Shown here: positions 34,131 to 41,632 of the stretch, piece after piece
How positions within the stretch are numbered: the stretch's first letter is position 1
Layout of the letters: each line of letters opens with the position of its first letter
Assembly: GCA_009838525.1 (NCBI GenBank)
Contig: VXRJ01000011.1
Location: 32,162 to 96,161, forward strand
Reading direction: 5' to 3'
DNA from: Acidobacteriota bacterium
GTDB taxonomy: Bacteria; Acidobacteriota; Vicinamibacteria; Vicinamibacterales; UBA8438
Length of the DNA: 64,000 nucleotides
Notes under the pieces: model-generated
Told to the model about the DNA's origin: nothing
Seen by the model: only the letters and a program-made list of their open reading frames with translations
The model's database searches: none
Made by a program: the position numbers and the translations under genes

Positions 34131-34439
34131 GTGGCTGAGAATTCTCTACGTTTCCGATACGCAATAAAGCCTTCCCACCCCAGCACGACATTGGCCGTCC
34201 GCAACCCTTCGATTCAGCACTTTCGCGAGACGATCAACGGACGAGAGTACGCCATCGAGGTCGGTCGCGCGCTCGACGGGGGATGGCGTGCGTCGCTGGT
34301 CCGGGCCGCGGGGGTTCCAACCGCCCTGATGCCCTTCTACGGTGCAACGCCGCGTGAGGCGCGCGACCGCCTGACGGGCTGGCTCGCGGCCGCACATCGC
34401 TCCGCCGCCCCGGTTCCGGCCGCCAAGACACGCGCCTAG
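34131..34439 (+). CDS. Small HicB-like-fold protein, copy 2
   Basis: A 102-residue protein. Its core GREYAIEVGRALDGGWRASLV, then GATPREARDRLTGWLAAA, aligns with the protein at 28115 (EY[AS]I, G.W.A.L, T..EA...[IL]..W). A HicB-like fold is inferred; the usual HicA toxin or HTH is absent. The start GTG at 34131 is uncertain: the first 40 residues are poor in pattern. It is divergent from addB and ends in TAGCAG. Confidence 0.5.
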   Translation: MAENSLRFRYAIKPSHPSTTLAVRNPSIQHFRETINGREYAIEVGRALDGGWRASLVRAAGVPTALMPFYGATPREARDRLTGWLAAAHRSAAPVPAAKTRA

Positions 34440-34476
34440 CAGCTGGCACCCGGACTGGCGTTATAGTCCGAGGGTG

Positions 34477-35583
34477 ATGCGTGTCGCGGGGTTTCCGCTG
34501 GCATTCGTTGCCGCCGCGCTCTTCTGGCTGGTCGCCGCACCGCCCGCCGGCGCGCAGCCCGACGCCCAACTCCCGGGTCGGGAACAACCGACGGTTCGGC
34601 TGGTCGCCACCGGTGGAACCATCGCCAATCACCCGGATGGCCGCCTGACCGTCGACGAACTGGTCGCGCTCGTTCCCGAACTGGACCGGCACGCGATTGT
34701 CGAGACCGAGCAATTCGCCAACGTGGCGAGCAGCTCGTTGACGGTCGATCAGTGGCTGGCGCTCGCCGGGCGGATCAACACCCTGTTTCGCGAGCGATCC
34801 GACCTTGCCGGAATCGTCGTCACCAGCGGTACCGACACGCTGGAGGAGACAGCTTACTTCCTCAACCTGACCGTGCGGAGCGACCGTCCCGTGGTGGTCG
34901 TCGGGGCGATGCGGATGCCCGACGAGACGGGCTATGACGGCGCCGCCAATCTGGTGCACGGCGTGCGGGTAGCAGCCGCCCCGGTTACGCGCGGCCGCGG
35001 CGTCGTTGTCGTCCTGAACGGCGAGATCCACGCGGCGCGCGAGGTGCGAAAGACGCACGCTCAGAGACTCGATACGTTCGACTCGGGTTCGTACGGCCTG
35101 CTCGGCGTGGTGGACGACGACACGATCGTCTACTACCGCCGGCCGGGGCGGCGTCACACGCGGCGTAGCGAGTTCGATCTCGCCGCGATTGAGCGGCTGC
35201 CTCGCGTCGACATCGTGATGACGTACCTGGACGCGCCGGGCGACCTCCTGCTCTCCGCGTACGAGCATGGAGCGGAAGGCCTGGTGGTGGCGGCGAGCGG
35301 CGCCGGAGGGACGACGCCTGGGCAGAACGAGGCAATCCAGCAACTCGTCGAGGCGGGAGCGATGGTAGTGCTTTCTACCCGCACCGGAGGCGGACGCGTC
35401 CCGGCGCGGCGGGGTCCGATCGATCCTCCAGCCGGCGGCAACGGCGACACCGGCCGCCGCTACCATCCCAACCGCGTCTCGGCGGAGGACCTGACGCCAC
35501 TGAAAGCGCGCATCCTGTTGATGCTCGCGCTCGCGGTCACCGATGATGGCAACGAAGTCCAGCGCATGTTCCGGGTCTACTAG
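34477..35583 (+). CDS. ansB: L-asparaginase, type II (exported)
   Basis: A 368-residue enzyme hydrolysing asparagine to aspartate and ammonia. A signal peptide (FVAAALFWLVAAPPAGAQ) ends near residue 30. The active-site Thr lies in LVATGGTIANHP near residue 48, the second Thr-Asp-Lys set in VVTSGTDTLEETAYF and in the NGEIHAAREVRKTH region. Type II enzymes are periplasmic; this one keeps the usual length after signal removal. Either the GTG at 34474 or the ATG at 34477 may start. TATAGT ends nine bases before the ATG, so the message may be leaderless. Confidence 0.93.
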   Translation: MRVAGFPLAFVAAALFWLVAAPPAGAQPDAQLPGREQPTVRLVATGGTIANHPDGRLTVDELVALVPELDRHAIVETEQFANVASSSLTVDQWLALAGRINTLFRERSDLAGIVVTSGTDTLEETAYFLNLTVRSDRPVVVVGAMRMPDETGYDGAANLVHGVRVAAAPVTRGRGVVVVLNGEIHAAREVRKTHAQRLDTFDSGSYGLLGVVDDDTIVYYRRPGRRHTRRSEFDLAAIERLPRVDIVMTYLDAPGDLLLSAYEHGAEGLVVAASGAGGTTPGQNEAIQQLVEAGAMVVLSTRTGGGRVPARRGPIDPPAGGNGDTGRRYHPNRVSAEDLTPLKARILLMLALAVTDDGNEVQRMFRVY

Positions 35584-35643
35584 GAGCTTGCGGGCGCCCC
35601 GGGGCACTTGGCCTCGCGGACGGATGCGGCGGATGCCGGCTCG

Positions 35644-36327
35644 ATGACCGTTCCCGGGGTCGTGCTTGCTGCCGGCCGGTCCTCGCGCATGGGGCGGCCC
35701 AAGGCTCTGCTGCCGGCCGGCGGCGGTGAGACCTTCCTCTCGCGCATCGTGCGGGCCCTGCGCGAGGGGGGCGTCCGGGAGGTGGTCGTCGTCGCCTCCG
35801 GCGACGGGCCGTTACGCGAGATCCGGTCGGCGCTCGCGCCATTGTCCCCGGAGAAGGCGGCGTCCCCCGTTGTCGCGCCGATGTCCGGCACGCACCCACC
35901 GGCAAGGGTCGTTCTCAACCCCGACCCGTCGCGCGGCCAGCTCTCCTCCCTGCTCTGCGGTCTCGAGGCAATCGATCGACCCGACGTTGCCGCGATGCTG
36001 CTCACGCTGGTGGACATCCCGCTCGTGGAACCCGGCACGGTTCGAGCCCTGCTCGACGCCTACGCCCGCACGTGCGCCCCGGTCGTGCGTCCTGTCCGCG
36101 CCGACCCGGCCATCGGAGAAACCCCTCGGACGCACGGTCATCCGGTCATTCTCGACCGCGCTCTCTTCGATCCGCTCCGCGCCGCCGATCCCGCGCAGGG
36201 CGCCAAGCCGGTTGTACGCGCCTGCGAAGACCGGGCAATCACCGTTCCGGTCCCGGGCGACGGCGCCTTCATCGACATCGACACGCCAGAGGCGTACCAA
36301 CGCGTCTTCGGTTCCGTAATAGAATGA
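35644..36327 (+). CDS. MobA-like NTP transferase (possible molybdenum cofactor cytidylyltransferase)
   Basis: A 227-residue nucleotidyltransferase-fold protein. The N-terminal VPGVVLAAGRSSRMGRPKALLPAG is the NTP-binding loop of the MobA/MocA family, GQLSSLLCGLEAI and MLLTLVDIPLVEPGTV give the DIP motif that binds metal, and GHPVILDRALFDPL and FIDIDTPEAY the late signature. MocA attaches CMP to molybdopterin; MobA attaches GMP. The present sequence fits MocA or the wider family equally. Starts at 35608 (TTG) or 35644 (ATG) are open. It is the gene just before tRNA-Ala. The molybdenum link rests on MoaD, MoaE and FdhE further on. Confidence 0.8.
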   Translation: MTVPGVVLAAGRSSRMGRPKALLPAGGGETFLSRIVRALREGGVREVVVVASGDGPLREIRSALAPLSPEKAASPVVAPMSGTHPPARVVLNPDPSRGQLSSLLCGLEAIDRPDVAAMLLTLVDIPLVEPGTVRALLDAYARTCAPVVRPVRADPAIGETPRTHGHPVILDRALFDPLRAADPAQGAKPVVRACEDRAITVPVPGDGAFIDIDTPEAYQRVFGSVIE

Positions 36328-36356
36328 TCGATCTTGGCGCGTCAGCGCCGAGCCGT

Positions 36357-36432
36357 GGGCCAGTGGCGCAGCTGGGAGCGCGCGTGAATGGCATTCACGA
36401 GGTCACGGGTTCGATCCCCGTCTGGTCCACCA
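36357..36432 (+). tRNA. tRNA-Ala (GGC)
   Basis: 76 nt including the encoded CCA. Acceptor stem GGGCCAG/CTGGTCC, D stem GCGC/GCGC, anticodon stem CGTGA/TCACG with a 7-base loop ATGGCAT whose central triplet is GGC (reads GCC, Ala), T arm ACGGG-TTCGATC-CCCGT. All stems are fully paired apart from one G-U. It follows the MobA-like gene by 29 bases. TAGAAT at 36320-36325, overlapping that gene's stop, is a possible -10 box. Confidence 0.95.
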
Positions 36433-36445
36433 CCCTCGCGCTCGA

Positions 36446-38170
36446 TCAGCGGCTGGCCGGCGGTAGCGCGAACACCCAGATAACGCCCCCCTGGGGCACC
36501 AGCAGCTCGGCCTCGAAGTGCGTATTCACCGCGCGCTGCATACCCGCGGCATCGACGCCCCAGCCGGACTGCACCGCGATGTACTGCACGCCGTCGATCG
36601 CATAGGACGACGGCACGCCGATCACGCCGGAATTGGTCCGCTGCTCCCAGAGCACGTCGCCGGTCTCGGCATCGAACGCCCGGAAGTACCGGTCGTTGGT
36701 GCCTCCCGCGAAGAGCAGGCCGCCACCAGTGGTCAGAATCGGCCCCCAGTTCTGGGAATCCGCGAACTCGTGCGTCCAGACCTCTTCGCCGGTAGCCAGG
36801 TTCCAGGCCTGAATCTCGCCGATGTGCTCGGCGTCGTCCACGACGAAAACCGTCTGCGACGCACCAGTGAAGCCACGCCCCGGCACGTAGTCGACCTCCA
36901 CCCCGACCATGTCCGAGCAGAGGTTCTCGTTGGCCGGGATGTAGAGGTACCCGGTCTGGGGGCTGTAGGCCGCGGGCGGCCAGTCCTTGCCGCCCCAGAG
37001 CGACGGGCAGAAGGTGGCGGGCTTGTTGGTGCCCGGCTTCCGCTCCTCGTCGTACTCCGGCCGGCCGGTCACCGGGTCGATCGCGGTAAACACGTTCTGG
37101 TACACGTAGGGCTTCGCCTCGACGAAGTTGATCGCGTCCGCGGTCCGCTCAAGCATCCACAGGTAGCCATTCCGGGCCGGGTGAACCAGCGTCGGGATGG
37201 TGCGGCCGTCTCGCGGCACGTCAATCAGCAGAGGCGCTGAAACCTCGTCCCAGTCCCAGGATCCGTTGTGGTGATACTGGTGATAGCCCTTGATCTCGCC
37301 GGTGTCGGCGTCGAACGCGACCACCGAGTTGGTATAGAGGTTGTCGCCGGGCCGCTGATCACCGATCCACGGGCCCGGATTGCCCGTTCCCCAGTAGGTC
37401 AGGTTGCGCTCCGGGTCGTACGACCCGGTGATCCAGATCGACGCCCCCCCGGTCTGCCACGTATCGCCCGGCCATGTCTCGCTGCCCGGCTCACCCGGCG
37501 CCGGAATAGTGTGCGTACGCCACACTTCCTCACCAGTCTCCGGATCGAGCGCCACCACGAACCCGCGAATGCCCCGCTCGCCTCCGGACGCCCCGACCAT
37601 CACCTTGCCGCTGGCAACCAACGGGGCGATCGTCATGTAGTACCCGGTTCGGTAGTCGGCGACCGCCGTCTCCCAGACAAGCTCTCCGGACACGGCGTCG
37701 AGGGCCACGACGAATGCGTCATGCGTCGTGTGGTAGACCTTGTCGCCGTACAGGCCGACGCCGCGGTTCGTGCGGTGCGGATGGGCCATGTCCTCCGGAA
37801 ACTCGCGGTTGTAGATCCAGAGCTGCTCGCCCGTTCGCGCGTCGATGGCGATGACCCGGTCCTCGGGCGTCGTCACGAACATCCTGCCGTCGTTGACGAC
37901 GGGAGGCGCTTCGTGGCCGGATGTCACCCCGGTGGACATCGTCCAGACCGGCACCAGCCCGGCGACATTCTCCGTCGTGATCTGATCGAGCGGACTGTAG
38001 CCCCAGCTATCGTAAGTGCGGCGATACATCAGCCAGTCGGCAGGATCGGGCGAGCGCAACCGCTCGTCCGTTACCGGCGTATAGCCCGTCGCCGCTTCCT
38101 GGGCCGGCGCCGTCGTGCACGCCGCCGCAACCGCCATCGTCATGATCAGTCCGAACTGCCGTGTCGTCAT
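36446..38170 (-). CDS. PQQ-dependent alcohol dehydrogenase (type I quinoprotein), candidate lanthanide type
   Basis: A 574-residue exported quinoprotein, eight-bladed propeller with PQQ. The N-terminal MAVAAACTTAP segment suggests a lipoprotein. Propeller W motifs recur (DARTGEQLWIYNRE, DAVSGELVWETAV, NLATGEEVWTHEF, DAETGDVLWEQRT). The catalytic Asp is in NGSWDWDEVSAPLLID near residue 305; the second Asp two residues later is the one that in XoxF-type enzymes coordinates a lanthanide, replacing Ala in calcium enzymes. The adjacent Cys pair of classical alcohol dehydrogenases is not seen. GGAGGT lies nine bases before the ATG at 38170. The electron acceptor (cytochrome) is not in this window. 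Confidence 0.88.
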   Translation of the reverse strand: MTTRQFGLIMTMAVAAACTTAPAQEAATGYTPVTDERLRSPDPADWLMYRRTYDSWGYSPLDQITTENVAGLVPVWTMSTGVTSGHEAPPVVNDGRMFVTTPEDRVIAIDARTGEQLWIYNREFPEDMAHPHRTNRGVGLYGDKVYHTTHDAFVVALDAVSGELVWETAVADYRTGYYMTIAPLVASGKVMVGASGGERGIRGFVVALDPETGEEVWRTHTIPAPGEPGSETWPGDTWQTGGASIWITGSYDPERNLTYWGTGNPGPWIGDQRPGDNLYTNSVVAFDADTGEIKGYHQYHHNGSWDWDEVSAPLLIDVPRDGRTIPTLVHPARNGYLWMLERTADAINFVEAKPYVYQNVFTAIDPVTGRPEYDEERKPGTNKPATFCPSLWGGKDWPPAAYSPQTGYLYIPANENLCSDMVGVEVDYVPGRGFTGASQTVFVVDDAEHIGEIQAWNLATGEEVWTHEFADSQNWGPILTTGGGLLFAGGTNDRYFRAFDAETGDVLWEQRTNSGVIGVPSSYAIDGVQYIAVQSGWGVDAAGMQRAVNTHFEAELLVPQGGVIWVFALPPASR

Positions 38171-38262
38171 CTTCTTCGTACCTCCGTGCCGGTACTGCAC
38201 ATCGTGTCATGAACCGGCGTCCTATTTGAAAACCTGTCGGGGACAGCACTAGAATTCCGCCC

Positions 38263-38529
38263 ATGAGCGACTTTGATGTCCGGATCCGCTGCCAGAGTTG
38301 CGGAGCCCAGATGACCCTGACCGATCCGGTTGACTGGCGTTTCGGCCAGGTCTGGCCCCCGATGCAGTTCTGGAAGTGCGGCCAGTGCGGCCGGAATTTC
38401 TGGACCACCTATCCGGCGCCGAAGCCTCCCGCTCCGCCGAAGCCTGCAGCGCCACCGAAGGAGGCCGTCAAGCCCCCCGCCGCAGGGGCGAGTTCCACCA
38501 AGCCATCTCCCGCGCCGGATGCTCCCTGA
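38263..38529 (+). CDS. Small zinc-ribbon-like protein with Pro-rich tail
   Basis: An 88-residue protein. Two CxxC pairs (IRCQSCGA at residues 9-14 and WKCGQCGR near residue 38) in an N-terminal ~50-residue domain form a zinc ribbon; the tail from residue 48 is Pro/Lys/Ala-rich (KPPAPPKPAAPPK). TAGAAT ends seven bases before the ATG with no Shine-Dalgarno sequence. It is divergent from the quinoprotein. I know no named family; a nucleic-acid- or protein-binding role is likely. Confidence 0.65.
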   Translation: MSDFDVRIRCQSCGAQMTLTDPVDWRFGQVWPPMQFWKCGQCGRNFWTTYPAPKPPAPPKPAAPPKEAVKPPAAGASSTKPSPAPDAP

Positions 38530-38554
38530 GCGCACGGCCCCTCCATATAGGCGG

Positions 38555-38583
38555 TTGACATCATTCCGGCGGTTGCCTAGACT
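38555..38583 (+). promoter_or_regulatory. Sigma70 promoter of the cold-shock gene
   Basis: TTGACA (38555-38560), a 17-base spacer and TAGACT (38578-38583): a near-consensus housekeeping promoter. Transcription would start near 38590, leaving a leader of about 55 nt before the ATG at 38647, with GGAGGG as ribosome binding site. Long structured leaders are typical of cold-shock genes, which use them for temperature control. Confidence 0.75.
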
Positions 38584-38646
38584 GCCGCCTTTAGGGGATC
38601 GGCGGTGGTGCATCTGCCCGGTGGCCGGACCCCTCGGAGGGACGGT

Positions 38647-38853
38647 ATGCCGACAGGCACAATCGCACGTCTGTTGATTGACAAGGGCTTCGGTTTCATT
38701 CGCGATGAAGGAGGCATTGAGCACTTCTTCCATCGGAGCGCCGTGCGTAGCGCGGTCTTCGAGTTGCTACGCGAAGGCCAGCGCGTCGAGTTCACGCCCG
38801 AACACTCGGAAAAGGGTCCGCGCGCGGGCGAAGTCCGGCTGATCGACTCGTAG
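38647..38853 (+). CDS. Cold-shock domain protein
   Basis: A 68-residue cold-shock domain OB-fold protein that binds single-stranded RNA or DNA. The RNP1-like motif KGFGFIRDEGG and RNP2-like HFFHRSAV are present; the C-terminal half REGQRVEFTPEHSEKGPRAGEV completes the fold. The first residues (MPTGTIARLLID) differ from E. coli CspA (KGIVKWFN), and the usual aromatic K.FN motif is missing, so affinity may be lower. It is controlled by the promoter at 38555 and has a strong GGAGGG 7 nt upstream. Confidence 0.9.
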   Translation: MPTGTIARLLIDKGFGFIRDEGGIEHFFHRSAVRSAVFELLREGQRVEFTPEHSEKGPRAGEVRLIDS

Positions 38854-38926
38854 TCCAGCGGCGATACTCCTTGCTGCCCCTGTCCCGGTTCCCATTGGGG
38901 TCGAATTGCGTTCGGCCGCCGCTCCA

Positions 38927-39023
38927 GGAAGCGAACGGGGCCCGGTGGCCCTCCCGGTCTTCAAAATCGGTCGCTCCCCGCTGACGCGGGGGGGCTGGGT
39001 TCGACTCCCAGGCGCTTCCGCCA
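38927..39023 (+). tRNA. selC: tRNA-Sec (selenocysteine, anticodon TCA)
   Basis: 97 nt with encoded CCA. Acceptor GGAAGCG/CGCTTCC, followed by an eighth position A opposite G; long D stem GGGGCC/GGCCCT (6 bp) with a 4-base loop; anticodon stem CCGGT/ATCGG with loop CTTCAAA (anticodon TCA, reads UGA); a long variable arm based on CTCCCCGC-TGAC-GCGGGGG; T arm CTGGG-TTCGACT-CCCAG. The long D stem, long variable arm and UCA anticodon together are diagnostic of tRNA-Sec. It implies that the genome encodes SelA, SelB and SelD and at least one selenoprotein. It lies 73 bases after the cold-shock gene. Confidence 0.94.
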
Positions 39024-39077
39024 CTACCGCGCGCCATCCCGAACCCTCCCGTTCGGGCGGCCCGGGTCAAACGGCCT

Positions 39078-39548
39078 CTATTCCACCTGCCGGTTGACTT
39101 CCGCCGTCGAATCCGCGGCGGTGGCGAGAGCCAGCAGCTCCAGCTTGAACACAAAGAAGTTCGCCAGCAGCGCAAGCACCGCCAGGGAGGAATGAATCCC
39201 GGCTGGAAGGGCACCGGTATCCACGCCTCCGCCCAGGATCGCGGCCAACATCGTCAGCGCCATGGCGAGCGTCCCCCAGGAAAAGACCGGGCGGCGCGCC
39301 CGCGCCACGGCCAGATGGATCTCCTCCGGCAATCCCGCTTCGGTTGCCGCCTCGCGGATCGCCTTCCCCTTGCCGATCAGATAGAACATCGTCATCGAAT
39401 GCGCGAGCAGCGTGATCAGCGTGAAGAAGATGCCGAACGACACATGACGGGCGATGTCTTCCGGCGTCGAGGCCAGGAAACCGAGGAACGTGCAGTAGCC
39501 CAGACCGCCGATGCCAAGCAGCGCGGCCGTGACCAGAGCAGCCGTCAT
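39078..39548 (-). CDS. Hypothetical membrane protein
   Basis: A 156-residue protein with four hydrophobic segments: VTAALLGIGGLGYCTFLGFL, FGIFFTLITLLAHSMTMFYL, LAMALTMLAAILGGGV and LAVLALLANFFVFKLELLAL. The second carries HSMTMFYLIGKGKAIREA. No named family is recognised; the small size and cytoplasmic loop with a REA(A)TEAG helix resemble conserved acidobacterial membrane proteins. The ATG at 39548 overlaps the upstream PHP gene by ATGA, so it is the last gene of the fur-rubrerythrin operon. Confidence 0.7.
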   Translation of the reverse strand: MTAALVTAALLGIGGLGYCTFLGFLASTPEDIARHVSFGIFFTLITLLAHSMTMFYLIGKGKAIREAATEAGLPEEIHLAVARARRPVFSWGTLAMALTMLAAILGGGVDTGALPAGIHSSLAVLALLANFFVFKLELLALATAADSTAEVNRQVE

Positions 39549-40456
39549 GTCGCCGGACCGGCGGGCGCCATGCCTGCTTCGGCCGCCGGCAGCCGAAACT
39601 CCATCGGGCCCGTCTCTCCGTGAACGGCGGCGTGCGCGCGCTCCAGTCGACACCGCAGTGCGCCGAAGTGCGCCTCCGGCAGACCGACCCGGCCAAAACG
39701 GTCAGCGCGGTGGTGGCCCTCCCCATGAAAGTCGGAGCCGCCACTGATGGCCAGCCCGTTCCGCTCCGCCAGGCGGCGGTAGCGCGCCCGATCGGCGGCG
39801 CCATGCTCACTGTGAAACGCCTCGATGGCGTCGAGTCCGGCGTCAACCAGACCCGGGATCAGATGGTCCTTCCGGAGCAAACCGGGATGCGCCAGCGAGC
39901 AGATGCCGCCCCCCGCCCGGACCAGCGCCACCACTTCGGCCGGCGACGCTCCCGTCCGGGCGACGTATGCGGAGCCGCCGTCCGCCAGGTAGCGGTCGAA
40001 CGCCTCCTGCATCGACCTCACATGCCCCGCGTCGACGAGCGCACGAGCCACCGTCGGGCGCGCCACCGCCCTCCCCGACTCCTCCGCCTCCTGGATCAGA
40101 TCCTCGATATCGACCGGGGCGCCGAGCGCGGCGAGCTTGTCCGACATGGCCCGGGCGCGCCGCGCCCGGTCCCGCCGGGCCGTCTCCAGGAACGGACCCA
40201 CGCCGGGAGGGTCGCGGCGAAGAAAGTAGCCGAGCATGTGAACGTCACGATGCTCGTGCACCGCCGTGATCTCGATACCGGCCACAAAGGCGAGGCCTCG
40301 CGCCCGAGCCGCCCCGGCCGCCTCCGGGATGCCTGCCAACGTGTCGTGGTCGGTGACGGCAAGGGTGCGGATTCCCACCGATGCCGCCCGATTGACCAGC
40401 TCGGCGGGCGGAAGTGAACCGTCGGAGGCTGTCGTATGGGTGTGGAGGTCGATCAT
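39545..40456 (-). CDS. PHP-domain phosphoesterase (RNase AM/YciV-like)
   Basis: A 303-residue metal-dependent hydrolase. The PHP motifs are MIDLHTHTTASDG (HxH), LAVTDHDTLAGI, GIEITAVHEHRDVHMLGY (E and H) and the later CSLAHPGLLRK and GSDFHGEGH. The family removes 3',5'-nucleoside bisphosphate 3' phosphates or acts as a 5'-exonuclease (E. coli YciV/RNase AM). The cell role may be recycling of pAp and short RNA ends. The start ATG overlaps the stop of the upstream Fur-rubrerythrin gene by ATGA. Confidence 0.9.
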   Translation of the reverse strand: MIDLHTHTTASDGSLPPAELVNRAASVGIRTLAVTDHDTLAGIPEAAGAARARGLAFVAGIEITAVHEHRDVHMLGYFLRRDPPGVGPFLETARRDRARRARAMSDKLAALGAPVDIEDLIQEAEESGRAVARPTVARALVDAGHVRSMQEAFDRYLADGGSAYVARTGASPAEVVALVRAGGGICSLAHPGLLRKDHLIPGLVDAGLDAIEAFHSEHGAADRARYRRLAERNGLAISGGSDFHGEGHHRADRFGRVGLPEAHFGALRCRLERAHAAVHGETGPMEFRLPAAEAGMAPAGPAT

Positions 40457-41397
40457 GCAGGCGGGGCACCCTCCTGCCGCCCCTGCAGATCGCGGTACTC
40501 CTTGATCAGCAACTGAAGATGCTCCCGTTCTTCCTTCGCGAACTCCAGGAATATGCGCTTCCCCTCGGAATCCTCGAACCGCTCGCCGTAGCGCCGGAAG
40601 AACCGGTGCGATCCCCGCTCGCAGCGAATGCCGATCCGGAGCGCCTCACGATCGTCCACTCCAGCCGTCAACTCGTCGGCCCCTGCGGCGAAGAGGCTGT
40701 TGGCGGCTCCCTTGAAGAAAAGAAAGGTCGGCCAACCTTCGAGGCGAGGTTCCTGCTGCAGCAGCTCGGCGTAGCGCTTCTCGAGCGTACCGAGGTGTTC
40801 CTTTTCCTCCTCCGCCAGCTTGAGGAAGATCTCCCTCCCGCGCTCATCTTTGGTCAGCCGCGCGGCGCGGGTGTAGAACTCCAGACCGCTCCGCTCGGTC
40901 GCGATCGCGATGCGAAGCGCGTCCCGCGCGAAAAGCAACTCCGTCGCTACCGGCTCGCTCGACTGCTGGCGACCCTCTCTGCACGCTTCGCACGTACCGT
41001 GGATCTGCACTACGCGCTCTTCGGTCGCGAAGCCGCGATCGTCGGCAATCTCTTCGATCAACGCTTCGATATCTGACGAGATGAACTCGAACGACTGGCT
41101 ACAGGCCCGGCAGATCAGATGGAAGTGCCGCGGATGCCGGTAGGCGTGCTCGAAGCGGGCGCGCCCGTCGCCAAAGTCCACCTTCCGGGCGATGCCAGCG
41201 TCCACCATCCACTGCAGCGTGCGGTAGGTGGTCGCGCGGCTAATCCGGTGACCGGCCGCGCGCATGACGTCGACCAGTTCGTCAGCAGCGAAGTGGCCCT
41301 CCTGCTGAAGGAAGAAGTTGACGATCTGATCGCGCTTGCTGGAACGACGTCCACCCGGCGGACGATGACTCTCGACGAATGCTTCCCGCGGTTCCAT
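40453..41397 (-). CDS. Fur-family regulator fused to a rubrerythrin-like diiron domain
   Basis: A 314-residue two-domain protein. Residues about 20-145 are a Fur-type winged helix (FAADELVDVMRAAGHRISRATTYRTLQWMVDAG) with FEHAYRHPRHFHLICRACSQ and HGTCEACREG, giving a His-rich sensory metal site and two CxxC pairs for structural zinc. Residues about 155-305 form a four-helix ferritin-like bundle: ATERSGLEFYTRAAR, LAEEEKEHLGTLEKRYAEL, RCERGSHRFFRRYGERF and FAKEEREHLQLLIKEYRDL supply the E, ExxH, E, ExxH ligands of a diiron centre. It likely senses peroxide or iron through the diiron site. The ATG at 41397 is preferred; upstream GTG (41400) and TTG (41406) lie within repeat R1. Confidence 0.92.
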   Translation of the reverse strand: MEPREAFVESHRPPGGRRSSKRDQIVNFFLQQEGHFAADELVDVMRAAGHRISRATTYRTLQWMVDAGIARKVDFGDGRARFEHAYRHPRHFHLICRACSQSFEFISSDIEALIEEIADDRGFATEERVVQIHGTCEACREGRQQSSEPVATELLFARDALRIAIATERSGLEFYTRAARLTKDERGREIFLKLAEEEKEHLGTLEKRYAELLQQEPRLEGWPTFLFFKGAANSLFAAGADELTAGVDDREALRIGIRCERGSHRFFRRYGERFEDSEGKRIFLEFAKEEREHLQLLIKEYRDLQGRQEGAPPA

Positions 41398-41404
41398 CAC
41401 GCTC

Positions 41405-41567
41405 AACAGCCCGTGGTGAAACCCCCGCTACATTCGAGCGGCGATGCATCCCGGCTGGACGGCGTTGCTCCTCGGTCGCATATGGCCAATATACTTCCTC
41501 GTCGCGCCTTGTCAGCCGGGCGCCCTCGCCGCTCTCGGTGTGACGCGGGGTGTCACCACGGGCTGTT
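41405..41567. repeat. R1 repeat, full-length copy with 18-bp terminal inverted repeats
   Basis: Left arm AACAGCCCGTGGTGAAAC (41405-41422) and right arm 41550-41567 pair at 17 of 18 bases. Inside, further complementary blocks (AGCGGCGA/TCGCCGCT and CCCGGCTG/CAGCCGGG) let the whole 163 bases fold into one long hairpin with an AT-containing apex (ATATGGCCAATATAC). It fills most of the 235-base gap between the Fur-rubrerythrin gene and the Fe-S carrier. No open reading frame fits; a non-autonomous mobile element (MITE-like) or a structured REP-type repeat is likely. The 65 bases after it hold nothing recognised. Confidence 0.75.
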
Positions 41568-41632
41568 ACCCCTAACGCGCTGCCGGGCCGGCGCTCTCGG
41601 GCGCGGTTCGGCGCGTGACGCGGTGTCCGTGG

